This document shows positions 31,711 through 42,916 of a stretch of DNA of 64,000 nt, piece after piece. The number at the start of each line of letters is the position of its first letter. Position 1 is the first letter of the stretch. Position numbers and translations under genes: made by a program. Under the pieces are notes generated by a model. The model was not told where the DNA came from. It searched no databases and saw only the letters and a program-made list of their open reading frames with translations. Origin of the DNA: Ralstonia insidiosa (GTDB taxonomy: Bacteria; Pseudomonadota; Gammaproteobacteria; Burkholderiales; Burkholderiaceae); the NCBI RefSeq assembly GCF_008801405.1, contig NZ_VZPV01000002.1, positions 186,001-250,000 on the forward strand. Reading direction: 5' to 3'.

Positions 31711-32370
31711 ATGACCGCAAACGCCACCCCCAAGCGCGCCCTGATCGTCATCGATGTGCAGAACGAGTACTTCACCGGCGGCCTGCCGATCGAGTACCCG
31801 AACCCGCAGCAGACTGTCGCCAATGTCGGCGTTGCCATGGATACGGCGCGTGAGGCCGGCATTCCGGTGATCGTCGTACAGCAGACCTCGCCCGCCAGCT
31901 CGCCGCTGTTTGCCATTGACACGGACGGCTGGCAACTGCACCCGGTGGTGGCCTCGCGCCCGCATGACCACTACGTAAGCAAGACGCTGCCGAGTGCATA
32001 CCCGGAAACCGATCTGGCGCAATGGCTGCAAACCAACGGCATCGACACATTGACCGTGGTCGGCTACATGACGCACAACTGCGATGCCTCCACCATCAAC
32101 CATGCGCTACACAACGGCACGGCAGTGGAGTTCTTGCACGATGCCTCGGGGTCGATCCCGTATCAGAACCAGGCCGGCTTTGCGAGTGCCGAAGAGATCC
32201 ATCGCGTATTCAGCGTGGTGCTGCAATCGCGCTTTGCAGCGGTGATGTCGACCCAGGATTGGGTGCACAGCGTGAAGACCGGTGCGGTGCCGGTGCGCGA
32301 CAACATCTACAAGTCCAACCAGCGGGCGCGTGGTCTGCTGAAGGATGAGGTGGCGCAGAAGGCAGCCTGA
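31711..32370 (+). CDS. Isochorismatase-family cysteine hydrolase
   Basis: 219 residues, with the complete Asp-Lys-Cys triad of the cysteine hydrolase family: D15 (LIVIDVQNEYF), K91 (YVSKTLPSAY) and C124 (YMTHNCDAST), plus the cis-peptide region before Cys. Related enzymes hydrolyse nicotinamide, N-carbamoylsarcosine or isochorismate; the substrate here is not evident. CGAGGAG precedes the ATG. It is divergent from the GlxA-type regulator. Cytosolic. Confidence 0.9.
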   Translation: MTANATPKRALIVIDVQNEYFTGGLPIEYPNPQQTVANVGVAMDTAREAGIPVIVVQQTSPASSPLFAIDTDGWQLHPVVASRPHDHYVSKTLPSAYPETDLAQWLQTNGIDTLTVVGYMTHNCDASTINHALHNGTAVEFLHDASGSIPYQNQAGFASAEEIHRVFSVVLQSRFAAVMSTQDWVHSVKTGAVPVRDNIYKSNQRARGLLKDEVAQKAA

Positions 32371-32392
32371 TCGCGCGACGTTGTCGCCAGAA

Positions 32393-32419
32393 TAAACACC
32401 TCGCCTTGCGCGGGGTGTT
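32393..32419 (-). terminator. Hairpin terminator between convergent genes
   Basis: A 10-bp stem AACACCTCGC (32395-32404) / GCGGGGTGTT (32410-32419), with one G-T pair and a 5-base loop. On the minus strand it is followed by TTTATT, so it suits the gene ending at 32425. It probably also stops the isochorismatase transcript from the other side. Confidence 0.7.
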
Positions 32420-32424
32420 CGCGC

Positions 32425-32955
32425 TCAGCCGGCCACACCCTCTTCGGCCGGCAGAAACCCCCGAAAAGAGACTTCGACCTGCTCCACCATCGACGCCGAG
32501 GTGGCTTCGCGTAGGGCTGCCATCAGCGCCTCGAATGCGCCCTCCACAGACGCGCGGTCGGTGGCCTCGACCAGGCGCTGGCGGATCGGATGCTCGGCCG
32601 AGCTGAACGTGCGTGCCGCAATGTCCATGAGGTACATGCGTGCCGCAGCCAGCGAGCGCTTGCGGTTGGGCGCGGCCGGCTTGGGCGGCTCGGGCTGGGG
32701 TTCTGCAACCGGAACCAAGGCAGGCTCACCTGCAACATCGGCCGCAATCTGAATGAAACCCGCCTGCAGCAGTTCGAGCACGGCCTGCGCTTGCAGACCC
32801 AGTTGGCTCGCACGCACGGCAAGATCCTCGCCCGTGGCCTGGCCGTCCACCATGATGAGCAACGCCCGGCTTGAGCGGCTGAGCGCGCCGTTGCGCGTGG
32901 CGATCTCACGGCGCCCCGCGTCTGTCTTTTCGAATCGTGCTGATAGCGCTTGCAT
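32425..32955 (-). CDS. Conserved hypothetical protein with N-terminal winged-helix-like segment
   Basis: 176 residues from ATG 32955, preceded by a G-rich site (GGGGGGAACC). Residues ~25-75 (LSRSSRALLIMVDGQATGEDLAVRA..AVLELLQAGFIQI) match a short winged-helix-like module common at the N-termini of Burkholderiales regulatory proteins. A Pro/Glu linker follows. The C-terminal ~75 residues (RMYLMDIAARTFSSAEHPIR..FEALMAALREAT) form helices of unknown function. No enzyme motif, signal peptide or membrane helix was seen. The function is unknown, possibly regulatory. Confidence 0.75.
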   Translation of the reverse strand: MQALSARFEKTDAGRREIATRNGALSRSSRALLIMVDGQATGEDLAVRASQLGLQAQAVLELLQAGFIQIAADVAGEPALVPVAEPQPEPPKPAAPNRKRSLAAARMYLMDIAARTFSSAEHPIRQRLVEATDRASVEGAFEALMAALREATSASMVEQVEVSFRGFLPAEEGVAG

Positions 32956-33091
32956 GGTTCCCCCCCGTTTTTTTCTCTTCCTCCTCCGAAGATTGGGCAC
33001 AACCTAAGGCGCTTTATTTGCAGAACCGTGAAACTGCGCAGCGTGCGCGGTGAAATCGTTAAGCAAACGCTTGCGCTCAGATTGGTGTCGC

Positions 33092-33124
33092 CAAAGCAAA
33101 ACACCCCGCCTGAAGCGGGGTGTT
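33092..33124 (-). terminator. Intrinsic terminator of the purine permease gene
   Basis: A perfect 10-bp stem AACACCCCGC (33100-33109) / GCGGGGTGTT (33115-33124). On the minus strand it is followed by TTGCTTTGG. It lies 22 bases beyond the permease stop codon. Confidence 0.85.
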
Positions 33125-33146
33125 GCGTGGTTGCGGGTTGCGTTAC

Positions 33147-34559
33147 TCAGTGCGCTGCAGCGGCGCCGCTCATCACCTCATGCGAACCACGGATGCCGTT
33201 GAACCACGCGTTGAGCACCACTGCCACCAGCGTGCCCAGGACGATGCCGCTGTGGGTAATCGGGTGCGTCCATTCCGGGAAGTGGTGGAAGAAGGTCGGC
33301 GCCAGCGTCGGCACCATGCCAAAGCCCACCGACACGGCGATGATCAGCAGGTTATGGCGCTGGTTCTGGAAATCCACCATGCCCAGCATGCGGATACCGG
33401 CCGCGGCCACCATGCCGAACATCACCAGCCCCGCGCCACCCAGCACGTACTGCGGCACGGATGCCACCACGTACGACAGCTTCGGAAACAGCCCCAGCAC
33501 GATCAGCAGCACACCGCCCGCTGCCGCCACGTAGCGCGAACGCACACCCGTGATCGACACCAGCCCGATGTTCTGCGAGAACGACGTATGCGGGAACGTG
33601 TTGAACACGCCGGCCACCACCGTCGCCAGACCGTCGGCGCGCAGGCCGTTGGTCAGCTCGTTGCGCGAGATGGGCTTGCCCACCACGTGCGACAGCGCGA
33701 GGAACATGCCGGTCGATTCCACCAGCGTGATCACGATCACGATGCACATCGAGATGATGGCCGACAGTTCGAACTTGGGCATGCCGAAGTGGAACGGCGT
33801 CACCAGCGTCATCAGCGGCGCGGCGCTAACATCGGCCAGCGACACCTTGCCGAAAGCGGCGGCCACCAGCGTGCCCGCCACGATGCCCAGCAGCACAGCG
33901 ATATTGCACAGCAGCGCGTTACCGAACTTGGTCAGCAGCAAGATCGTCACCAGCACCAGCGCAGCGATGGCCAGGCCAAACGGATCGCCAAAGGCCGGGT
34001 TCGGCACCATGTGCTTCACACCGTCCACCACCTGCGGAATCATCTGCTGGCCACCGGCGGCCCAGTTGATGCCCACGCTCAGCAGCGAAAAACCGATCAG
34101 CATGATGACCGTGCCCGTCACCACACGCGGGAACAGGCCCAGCAGCCGACCCATCAGCGGGGCAATGGCAATGCCGAACACACCCGAGACGATGGATGCC
34201 CCAAAGATGCCGGGCAGCCCCATGCCGGGTTCCACGCCGATGGCGATCATCGGTGCCACGGCGGCAAACGTCACCCCCATCATCACCGGCAGCCGAATCC
34301 CGAAGATCAGGAAGCCGAGCGACTGGATGAGCGTGCCGATACCGGCCGCAAACAGGTCGCAATTGACGAGATACGAAAGATCGCTCTTCGACAGGCCAAG
34401 CGCATTGCCGACAATCAGCGGCACCGCAATCGCACCGGCATACATCACCAGCAGGTGCTGCAAGCCGAGTGCAAACAGGCGCGGCAGCGGCAGGCGTTCG
34501 TTAACAGGATCGACGCAGGTCGAGGACGACGGCGAGGGAAGGCCGGGGGATTGGCGCAT
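33147..34559 (-). CDS. NCS2-family purine (xanthine/uric acid type) permease
   Basis: 470 residues from ATG 34559 (CAGGAGACAAG upstream), about 12-14 membrane helices. The nucleobase:cation symporter-2 signature is visible as FSQNIGLVSITGVRSRYVAA. Further NCS2 marks are LGLQHLLVMYAGAIAVPLIVG at the N-terminus and the GVFNTFPHTSF and LVESTGMFLALS helices. The pattern fits the xanthine/urate subgroup (UacT/XanQ-like) rather than uracil carriers, though substrate cannot be fixed. It is an inner-membrane proton symporter. It has its own terminator and a dyad upstream. Confidence 0.92.
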   Translation of the reverse strand: MRQSPGLPSPSSSTCVDPVNERLPLPRLFALGLQHLLVMYAGAIAVPLIVGNALGLSKSDLSYLVNCDLFAAGIGTLIQSLGFLIFGIRLPVMMGVTFAAVAPMIAIGVEPGMGLPGIFGASIVSGVFGIAIAPLMGRLLGLFPRVVTGTVIMLIGFSLLSVGINWAAGGQQMIPQVVDGVKHMVPNPAFGDPFGLAIAALVLVTILLLTKFGNALLCNIAVLLGIVAGTLVAAAFGKVSLADVSAAPLMTLVTPFHFGMPKFELSAIISMCIVIVITLVESTGMFLALSHVVGKPISRNELTNGLRADGLATVVAGVFNTFPHTSFSQNIGLVSITGVRSRYVAAAGGVLLIVLGLFPKLSYVVASVPQYVLGGAGLVMFGMVAAAGIRMLGMVDFQNQRHNLLIIAVSVGFGMVPTLAPTFFHHFPEWTHPITHSGIVLGTLVAVVLNAWFNGIRGSHEVMSGAAAAH

Positions 34560-34655
34560 TGTCTTGTCTCCTGGGGCCACTCCCGTGTACGTGCCGGGAG
34601 CGTGCCTGGTGTGCATCGAGCGGACCGGGCACGGGCCCCGTCTGCCGACATTTGC

Positions 34656-34670
34656 GCGACGTGATGTCGC
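34656..34670 (-). promoter_or_regulatory. Operator-like dyad upstream of the purine permease gene
   Basis: GCGAC-5-GTCGC forms an inverted repeat, itself flanked by TTTGC/CATTTG and TGCCGACA/TGCCGGCA repeats at 34643-34683. It lies about 100 bases before the start codon. A regulator-binding site is plausible but unidentified. Confidence 0.3.
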
Positions 34671-34707
34671 ACATTTGCCGGCATCTTGGAGCGCGCTCCG
34701 GCTTATG

Positions 34708-35487
34708 TCAACAATTGCTATCGTTTTTTGTGTACATATTTTGCGTTCCGAAATGCGAGTGCGCTTCGAACATCGCCACACCTTGGTAAGTCACGCCGGA
34801 GTCGAATCGCTGGCGGTACAGGATGGCGCATCGCAGCATGCCGTTGTCGGCCACCACGGGCGTGAGATCGTAGGTGCCGCGCCCAAACGGGCTACCACCG
34901 TGGCAGGTGGTGCCAATATCGGGCTGGTAGTGCCGGATCAGCAGCGTCGCGCGCAGCCCGCTGGCTTGCACTTCCAGGCTGCCGATCAGACGCAGGGTGC
35001 CGCCCTGCCAAACCATGTCCAACGTGCCGCTCACGCAGCCTACGGGCCCGCATCCGCCAACCACGGTGGGCGTTGTAAACACGCCGCGACACCCGAGCGC
35101 CGTCTGCTGGCGCAGGGTCAGGTCGGCCTGATCGATCACGGCGTAGTGATAGTCCCCGGCGTTGCCGCCCACCGCTAACGTTTGCGCGCCCATGCGCACG
35201 GTGCCGCGCGTCCAGCGCCCGTGCATGTAACCGCGGTGGTGATGGAGATCCGCCAGCTCGGCGGTGTCGCCAATCAGCTGGTAGTCGTTGATGCCGATGA
35301 TGGCACCCGAAGGCAGTTGCGCCAGCCGAGCAGCGCTGCCGCTGACCTGCCGCGCCCCGTTGCCCAGCATGAAGCGGGGCGGCGCACTACGATGGGCAGG
35401 CAATGACTCTGTGGCAAACGTGACAACCCGGGCGTCGGGCAGAAGAACAGCCTGCCCGCTCGCCGCCGGTTTCTGACAACCTGTCAA
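34708..35487 (-). CDS. Hypothetical protein, 259 residues
   Basis: An in-frame TAA lies shortly upstream, so translation must begin within the frame. TTG 35487 is the best choice, with AAGGGG ten bases before. The N-terminus (MTGCQKPAASGQ) has a Cys resembling a mature lipoprotein end but no hydrophobic signal. The body is beta-rich, with many short charged turns (GAIIGINDYQLIGD, HHHRGYMHGRWTRGTVRMG, GCVSGTLDMVWQGGTLRLIGSLEVQASG). It has four central Cys that may form disulfides, suggesting an extracytoplasmic protein. No family is recognised. The palindrome TGACAACCTGTCA covers the start codon region. Confidence 0.6.
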   Translation of the reverse strand: MTGCQKPAASGQAVLLPDARVVTFATESLPAHRSAPPRFMLGNGARQVSGSAARLAQLPSGAIIGINDYQLIGDTAELADLHHHRGYMHGRWTRGTVRMGAQTLAVGGNAGDYHYAVIDQADLTLRQQTALGCRGVFTTPTVVGGCGPVGCVSGTLDMVWQGGTLRLIGSLEVQASGLRATLLIRHYQPDIGTTCHGGSPFGRGTYDLTPVVADNGMLRCAILYRQRFDSGVTYQGVAMFEAHSHFGTQNMYTKNDSNC

Positions 35488-35757
35488 ATTGTTGGCGGTC
35501 CCCTTTTTTTATGCGCATCGTGCGCATCCGTAACATCGGTTTGCCCAGCCAAGCGATGAGATGAATCCATTGTGGTCCTTGAGGAAGGTTGAACTGCCGC
35601 GACTCCGTAGCGGAATGTGCTGCGCAGCGCGCCTCAGCGAGGCGGATTCAGCCTAGGCAGTGGCTCACCCAAAGTTCAAGAAGCAACACAACTTCATATT
35701 CCTTGATATTCAAACGGGCTCCCTCAACTGCGGGACTCGTCCATCCCCAGCGATGCC

Positions 35758-36840
35758 ATGAAGAACCCTCACTATGATCCGGCCAAGCCTCACCACACGC
35801 CGGATGGCTTCCGCAACCGCTACCCGCATCCGCGCCCCGGCGGGGATTTCTGGAAATGGCAACGCGAGCGCCGCAAGTCAGGGCTCCCCAAACCGCCCAC
35901 ACTGGACCTCGCCTGCATTGCCCCCAACCTGAGCGCGGTACACCAGCCGCCTGACGTGCCGCAGCTCACCTGGATCGGCCATGAAACACTGCTGCTGCAG
36001 ATTGATGGGCTCAACGTGCTGACAGACCCGGTGTTCTCCAAGCGCGCTTCGCCGCTGCCGTTTGCCGGCCCGCGCCGCCACCAGCCGCCGGGGCTGTCGC
36101 TCAAGCAGTTGCCGCATATCGACCTGGTGCTGATCTCGCACAACCACTACGACCATCTGGACCGTGCCAGCGTGCGTGCGCTGATGCATCAGCCGGGCGG
36201 CGCACCGATGTTTTTCGTGCCGCTGGGTATCGACCACTGGTTTGCGCGCAACGTGCGCGGCACGCGCCTATCAGGTGACAAGCCCAACGTGCGCGCCTTC
36301 GACTGGGACGATGAAGCACACTTCGGCCCCTTCACCGCGCATTTCTGCGCCGTACAGCATTGGTCCGCACGCGGCCTGTACGACCGCAACCAGACGCTGT
36401 GGGGCAGTTGGGCACTGCTGCATCCGCGCCTGCGCTTCTGGTTCTCGGGTGATCTGGGGTATTCGCAAGACACGCGCGACATCGGCACGCGCTTCGGCCA
36501 CTTTGATGTGGCCGCGATTGCCGTGGGCGCGTACGAGCCACGCTGGTTCATGAAGGCCCAGCACATCGACCCGACCGAGGCGGTGCAGGTCATGCAGGAC
36601 ATCGGTGCGCGGCAGGCGGTGGGCATCCACTGGGGCACGTTCGCGCTGACGGACGAACCGCTGGACCAGCCCATCGCCGATCTGGCCAACGCATTGAAGG
36701 TTGCCGACGTGCCCGCAGAACGCTTCGCCCTCTTCAAGCATGGCGAGACGCGCGTATGGGATGCAGCGGCCCAACGCCTTGTCACCGCATTACCCAAAGA
36801 AAACGCGCGGCCGCGAGATGACTCGCTGGCCGCGCAATAA
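35758..36840 (+). CDS. MBL-fold metallohydrolase (NAPE-PLD / RomA-like)
   Basis: 360 residues. The metallo-beta-lactamase metal motif is LISHNHYDHLD (HxHxDH, ~126-131). Further ligands are seen in CAVQHWSARG, FWFSGDLGYS (Asp) and VGIHWGTFAL (His). The N-terminal HHTPDGFRNRYPHPRPGG..WKW segment is typical of the NAPE-hydrolysing phospholipase D / RomA group. It lacks a signal peptide. The precise substrate is unknown, perhaps a phospholipid-like ester. It converges with fliA. Confidence 0.9.
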   Translation: MKNPHYDPAKPHHTPDGFRNRYPHPRPGGDFWKWQRERRKSGLPKPPTLDLACIAPNLSAVHQPPDVPQLTWIGHETLLLQIDGLNVLTDPVFSKRASPLPFAGPRRHQPPGLSLKQLPHIDLVLISHNHYDHLDRASVRALMHQPGGAPMFFVPLGIDHWFARNVRGTRLSGDKPNVRAFDWDDEAHFGPFTAHFCAVQHWSARGLYDRNQTLWGSWALLHPRLRFWFSGDLGYSQDTRDIGTRFGHFDVAAIAVGAYEPRWFMKAQHIDPTEAVQVMQDIGARQAVGIHWGTFALTDEPLDQPIADLANALKVADVPAERFALFKHGETRVWDAAAQRLVTALPKENARPRDDSLAAQ

Positions 36841-36875
36841 GACTTTGGCAGGGAAAGCTCGGAACTACGCCGGCA

Positions 36876-37637
36876 TCAGGTCGGCGTCGGCAGCCATGCG
36901 CGATCACGCAGACGAGCGCGGATGCGTGCGATGGCCTGGCTGTGGATCTGGCACACGCGCGATTCCGACACGCCCATCACGGCGCCGATCTCACGCAGGT
37001 TCAGATCCTGTTCGTAGTACAGGCTCATCATGAGCTTCTCGCGCTCGGGCAACCCCTCGATGGCGGCCACCACCGATTCGCGCAAGTCGTGGTCCAGCAA
37101 CTGGTCCAGCGGCGTCAAATCGTTCTCGGCAGCGCGGTTCTCGATGAAGGCGTCGGCGTCTTCGCGGTCGAAATCTTCGTAGTACAGCAGCTGGCTGCCC
37201 TGCAGGTCGACCAGTTGCTTCTGGTAGTCGGCCAGCGACATGTTCAGCGCAGCGGCAATTTCCGTTTCCGTGGGCGCACGGCCCTTTTGCTGCTGCAGCT
37301 TCTGGATCGCCTGCTCGATCGTGCGGGCGCTGCGGCGCAGGCCGCGCGGCAGCCAATCGGAGCCACGCAGCTCGTCCAGGATTGCGCCGCGAATACGCTG
37401 GGCCGCGTAGAACTCGAACTGCACGCCCTGCGTTTCTTCATAGCGCGACAGCGCATCGAGCAAACCCATCATGCCGGCCTGGATCAGATCGTCGAGTTCG
37501 ACGCTGGCCGGCAGCTTCACCATCATCTGGTTGGCAATGCGGCGTACCAGCGGTGCATACGTCGCCATCTCGTCGGACTTGGTCTTGCGACCGGTTGCGG
37601 TGTACATATCCATGCCTGCCTTTGGCGCTTCGTTCAT
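36876..37637 (-). CDS. fliA: Flagellar sigma factor sigma-28 (FliA)
   Basis: 253 residues from ATG 37637. Sigma-70 regions are visible: region 2 (YAPLVRRIANQMMVKLPASVELDDLIQAGMMGLLDALSRYE, FEFYAAQRIRGAILDELR), region 3 (RAPTETEIAAALNMSLADYQK) and region 4 (LPEREKLMMSLYYEQDLNLREIGAVMGVSESRVCQIHSQA). It directs transcription of late flagellar and chemotaxis genes, matching the sigma-28-like promoters before motA, an mcp and cheY in this window. It is last in the flhA-flhF-flhG-fliA unit, eight bases after the flhG-like gene. Confidence 0.96.
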   Translation of the reverse strand: MNEAPKAGMDMYTATGRKTKSDEMATYAPLVRRIANQMMVKLPASVELDDLIQAGMMGLLDALSRYEETQGVQFEFYAAQRIRGAILDELRGSDWLPRGLRRSARTIEQAIQKLQQQKGRAPTETEIAAALNMSLADYQKQLVDLQGSQLLYYEDFDREDADAFIENRAAENDLTPLDQLLDHDLRESVVAAIEGLPEREKLMMSLYYEQDLNLREIGAVMGVSESRVCQIHSQAIARIRARLRDRAWLPTPT

Positions 37638-37645
37638 GGTGCGCC

Positions 37646-38440
37646 TCAATAAACCATCTCGGCCGCGCGCGCGGTCGCGCGGGGCGTCAGGATCGACGTT
37701 GTTTGTGCCGCCTCATGGGCCGCCGCATCCGGCGCAGCCTGAGTCGGTTCTTGCGCCGATACCGTCACCCGCGACGCCGCCGTGCTACCAGCGACATCAG
37801 CGGCCTGGGCCTCGGCGCTGGCCCAGCTCAGCATCTCTTCGGCAAGCTGGCGGAAGGCCATGGCCGAAGGCGATGCGGGAAACGCGCTCGCCACGGGCTT
37901 GCCGAGCGAGAGCGCCAGTTCTACGTGCCGGTCTTCCGGCAGATAACCGGCAAAGTCGATCCGGGTGTTCAGATACTGCCCCACCGTGTTGGCCAGGTTG
38001 CCGAACACGCGCACGGCGGAGTCCACCGAATGCGCACCGCACACCACGGTGCGGATGCCGGCGCCGCTACCTTGCAGCACAGCGGTTTTCTTGAGCAGCG
38101 TGTACGCGCTCTTGATGCCTTCCGGACCGTCGGTGAAGGTCAGCAGCACGTCATCGCAAGCCTCGGCCACGGTGGCGAGCGCGCGGGTACCGAAATGCGC
38201 GGCCACCAGCGTCACGTCCGCCTTGTCGTCGTACTGTTCGAGCATGCCCGCCACAGCCAGCATGGTCTGCGCGCTCACCACGGCGGCGTCGCGGCCCATG
38301 GCGGACAGCGCAATGCGCAGGTTGTCGACAAAGTCATCCACCTGCTCTTGCTCGCCGATCACCAGCACGCGGCGGCTGGCTGCCTGACCGAGCATGCGGC
38401 GCAGCCCGGCGGCTTGATCCTTGGCGAAAGGTGTGGTCAT
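37646..38440 (-). CDS. FlhG-like (MinD/ParA family) protein lacking the Walker A motif
   Basis: 264 residues in the position of flhG/fleN. The start matches FlhG (AKDQAAGLRRMLGQ, the FlhF-activating DQAxGLR motif) and the fold region continues (RRVLVIGEQEQVDDFVDNLRIALSAMGRDAAVVSA). The KGGVGKT P-loop expected there is absent and replaced by EQEQVDD. Later MinD-like parts survive (LLTFTDGPEGIKSAYTLLKK; FAGYLPEDRHVELALSLGKPV). The C-terminal ~60 residues are Ala/Thr-rich and disordered. It probably keeps an FlhF-binding or FlhF-activating role without ATP switching. That is inferred. Confidence 0.8.
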   Translation of the reverse strand: MTTPFAKDQAAGLRRMLGQAASRRVLVIGEQEQVDDFVDNLRIALSAMGRDAAVVSAQTMLAVAGMLEQYDDKADVTLVAAHFGTRALATVAEACDDVLLTFTDGPEGIKSAYTLLKKTAVLQGSGAGIRTVVCGAHSVDSAVRVFGNLANTVGQYLNTRIDFAGYLPEDRHVELALSLGKPVASAFPASPSAMAFRQLAEEMLSWASAEAQAADVAGSTAASRVTVSAQEPTQAAPDAAAHEAAQTTSILTPRATARAAEMVY

Positions 38441-38454
38441 GCTCGCCCCCTTGT

Positions 38455-40307
38455 TCAGGCGAAATCGAAAGCGGCCAGGCCCGGTTCGCGGCTGCGTGCG
38501 GCGCCTTGCGCCACCAGCAGCGATTCATCTGAATCCAGCGCGAACGACGATTGCTCGGCACTTGCACGGAAGCTGCGGTGGATCAGCAGCTTCTTGTTCG
38601 GTACTGCAATGTCCTCCGGCACACGCTGGCCGTACGACACGTAGTGCAGCGGCAGGCGGCGGCGGATCATCACGTCCATGGCGTGGCCCACCGATGCAGC
38701 CTCGTCGATCTTGGTCAGAATGCAGCCGGCCAGGTTGGCATCGCGGTAGGCGCTCACCACTTCGTCGAGCGTCTTGCCGTTGCTTGCAGCGTTCAGCAGC
38801 AGCAGGCGTTTGATCGACGGGCCCACAGCGTGCAGCATCGCCATCTGTTCAGACACCGCGCGATCGCGCTGGCTCATGCCGATGGTGTCGATCAGCACGA
38901 CGTGTTTCTCACGCAGATCATTGAGCGCCAGGCTCAGGTCTTGCGCGTCTTTCACGGCATGCACCGAGACGCCCAGGATCTTGCCGTAGATGCGCAGCTG
39001 TTCGTGGCCACCGATCCGGTAGCTGTCGGTCGACAGCAGTGCCACGCGCGAGGCACCGTGGCGCAGCACGAAGCGCGCAGCCAGCTTGGCGGTGGTGGTG
39101 GTCTTGCCCACACCCGTCGGGCCCATCAGGGCAAACACGCCGCCCTGGTCGAGCAGGCTGTTTTCATCCGACACGGTGGTCAGGTTCTTTTCAATGGCGC
39201 GTTGCACGAAGTCCAGCGCACCCTCATACGTGTCGTGCTGCGGCATGTTCTCGAGCACGTAGCGCGTGAGCTGCGCCGAGAAACCCGCGTTCAGCATGGT
39301 CTGGAACAGGCGCGTGCGCACCGGATCGCCCAGCTTCACGCCCAGCGAGGCCAGGCTCGACATGGCGTCGGTCAACGTGCTCTTGAGCGTTTCGATCTCG
39401 CCCACCATGCGGCGGGTCATGGCGTCGGTTTCCGCCTTGATGTCGGCCTTGATGGCCGAGCGCTGCAGGCTCACGTCTTCGCGCGGGGCGTCCGGTTTGG
39501 CCATCGAATCCTCCATGCGGACGAAGATGTCGGCCGGGTTGACGCTCTCAACTTGCGGTTGCGGGCGGCCAATCTGCTGCTCGGCAGCGCGCGTAGCGCG
39601 TGCCTGGGCTTCCACGCGCTCGGCAAACGAGCGCAGCGTGGTCGGCTGGTCATCCTGCTCACGCTGCGATTCACGGCGAGCGGCCGTGCGCTTGATCGGC
39701 TCGACGGGTTCGTCTTCCGGCACCACGGTGCGGCGGGCGATGAACTGGGCCGTGCTGGCCAGCGTCTGGGCGGCATCTTCATTGGCGCGATCCAGCGACA
39801 GGCCTGCCAGCATGCGGGTGGAGGCCACCAGCGGGTCCACACCCAGCAGCGTTTCCGATGCGCCGAGCTCCACGTCGTCATCCACGCGGGCTTGCAGCTT
39901 GCGGCCGGCGGCCGGCTCAGCCAGCGCGTCTTCTTGCACTGGGGCTTGTACGGCAGCGCGGCGCGCAGCGGTAAAGCGGTTGCGCAGACGGGCCAGTGCA
40001 TTCGGTGCGGCCGACGTTTCGGCCTGGGCCACAGCTTGCACTTGCGGCTCGGTGGGTGCCTGAGCTGCTGCCTCGGCCACCGGTGCGGGCTCCGGAATCG
40101 GAGCCGGCATGCTCGGGCGGCGTTGTGCGGCCTTCGGCGCGGTCGAGTGCGTATCGACCAGCGCATCCAGGTGCGTATCGGAGGCGGCGATGACCTCGAT
40201 GCCGCCCGGCACGGCGCGGTTCGAGAGGATCAGCGCGTCGTCGCCCAACTGGTCGCGCACTTTACGCAACACGTCGCGCGACGTCAGTCCGGTGAATCGA
40301 TGCATTT

Positions 40308-40311
<4 letters not shown>
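38455..40311 (-). CDS. flhF: Flagellar GTPase FlhF
   Basis: 618 residues, longer than most FlhF proteins because of an extended Ala/Gln-rich low-complexity middle (about 55-270). It starts MKMHRFTGLTSRDVLRKVRDQLGDDALILSNR, the FlhF B domain. The SRP-type NG GTPase is C-terminal: G1 LMGPTGVGKTTTTAKLAARF, VALLSTDSYRIGGHEQLRIYG, VLIDTIGMSQRD, and the G4-type CILTKIDEAASVGHAMDV. FlhF places flagella at the cell pole. Its start overlaps the flhA stop by four bases, and flhG follows after 14 bases. Confidence 0.96.
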
Positions 40312-42416
<2,105 letters not shown>

Positions 42417-42889
42417 CTGGACGGGGGTGCCAACGTCGGGGCGGCGGGGGGCTTTTCGATGGGTGCCATCTTGCCGGGGGAGACACCAAATCGAAGAAGC
42501 GAGAAAGCCGCCCAAAAGGCGGCTTTTCTTTGAAATACCCTCCCATCGGGGGGTGCGCTTATGCCCCTTACTGCCGCCTAGCAGGGTGCGGCGTGCGCCG
42601 CAGCAGACTTCCATGCAGAATCGCGTACCCAAATGGGCTGTGCCAATCCTGACCCTGAACCGCCCCCCCTGCGATACCACTCGCACTGCAGCAGCGGCCT
42701 GGCAGTGTTCCATGCGGCCAGGGGCACTGGGTATGGGACTTGCAAATCATCCTGAAACGCCCGCCCACCAGACCCGGATCCACGCACGCCGCACAAAGGC
42801 GGTGCATTGGCCGGTGCGTGGATGCACCAACCCGATCATAGGCAACGTTCAATGAAGCGCCCCACATCTGCATTACTGGACATACACGA
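42417..42889. other. Intergenic region upstream of flhA
   Basis: 473 bases between the divergent flhA and yitT-like genes. Apart from a strong hairpin at 42504-42530 no gene or repeat is evident. A short dyad GGTGC-6-GCACC lies near 42812-42828. The promoters of flhA (minus) and of the yitT-like gene (plus) must lie here, but no clear consensus could be assigned. Confidence 0.4.
42504..42530 (+). terminator. Strong hairpin with T-tract, possible terminator
   Basis: AAAGCCGCC (42504-42512) / GGCGGCTTT (42518-42526) with loop CAAAA, followed by TCTT on the plus strand. The minus strand has a T-rich loop and a weaker tail (CTCGC). No plus-strand gene ends here, so it may instead isolate flhA from upstream transcription or be a remnant of a lost gene. 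Confidence 0.5.
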
Positions 42890-42916
42890 TTGTTTGCCGC
42901 ACTGGCCGTTCATGCG

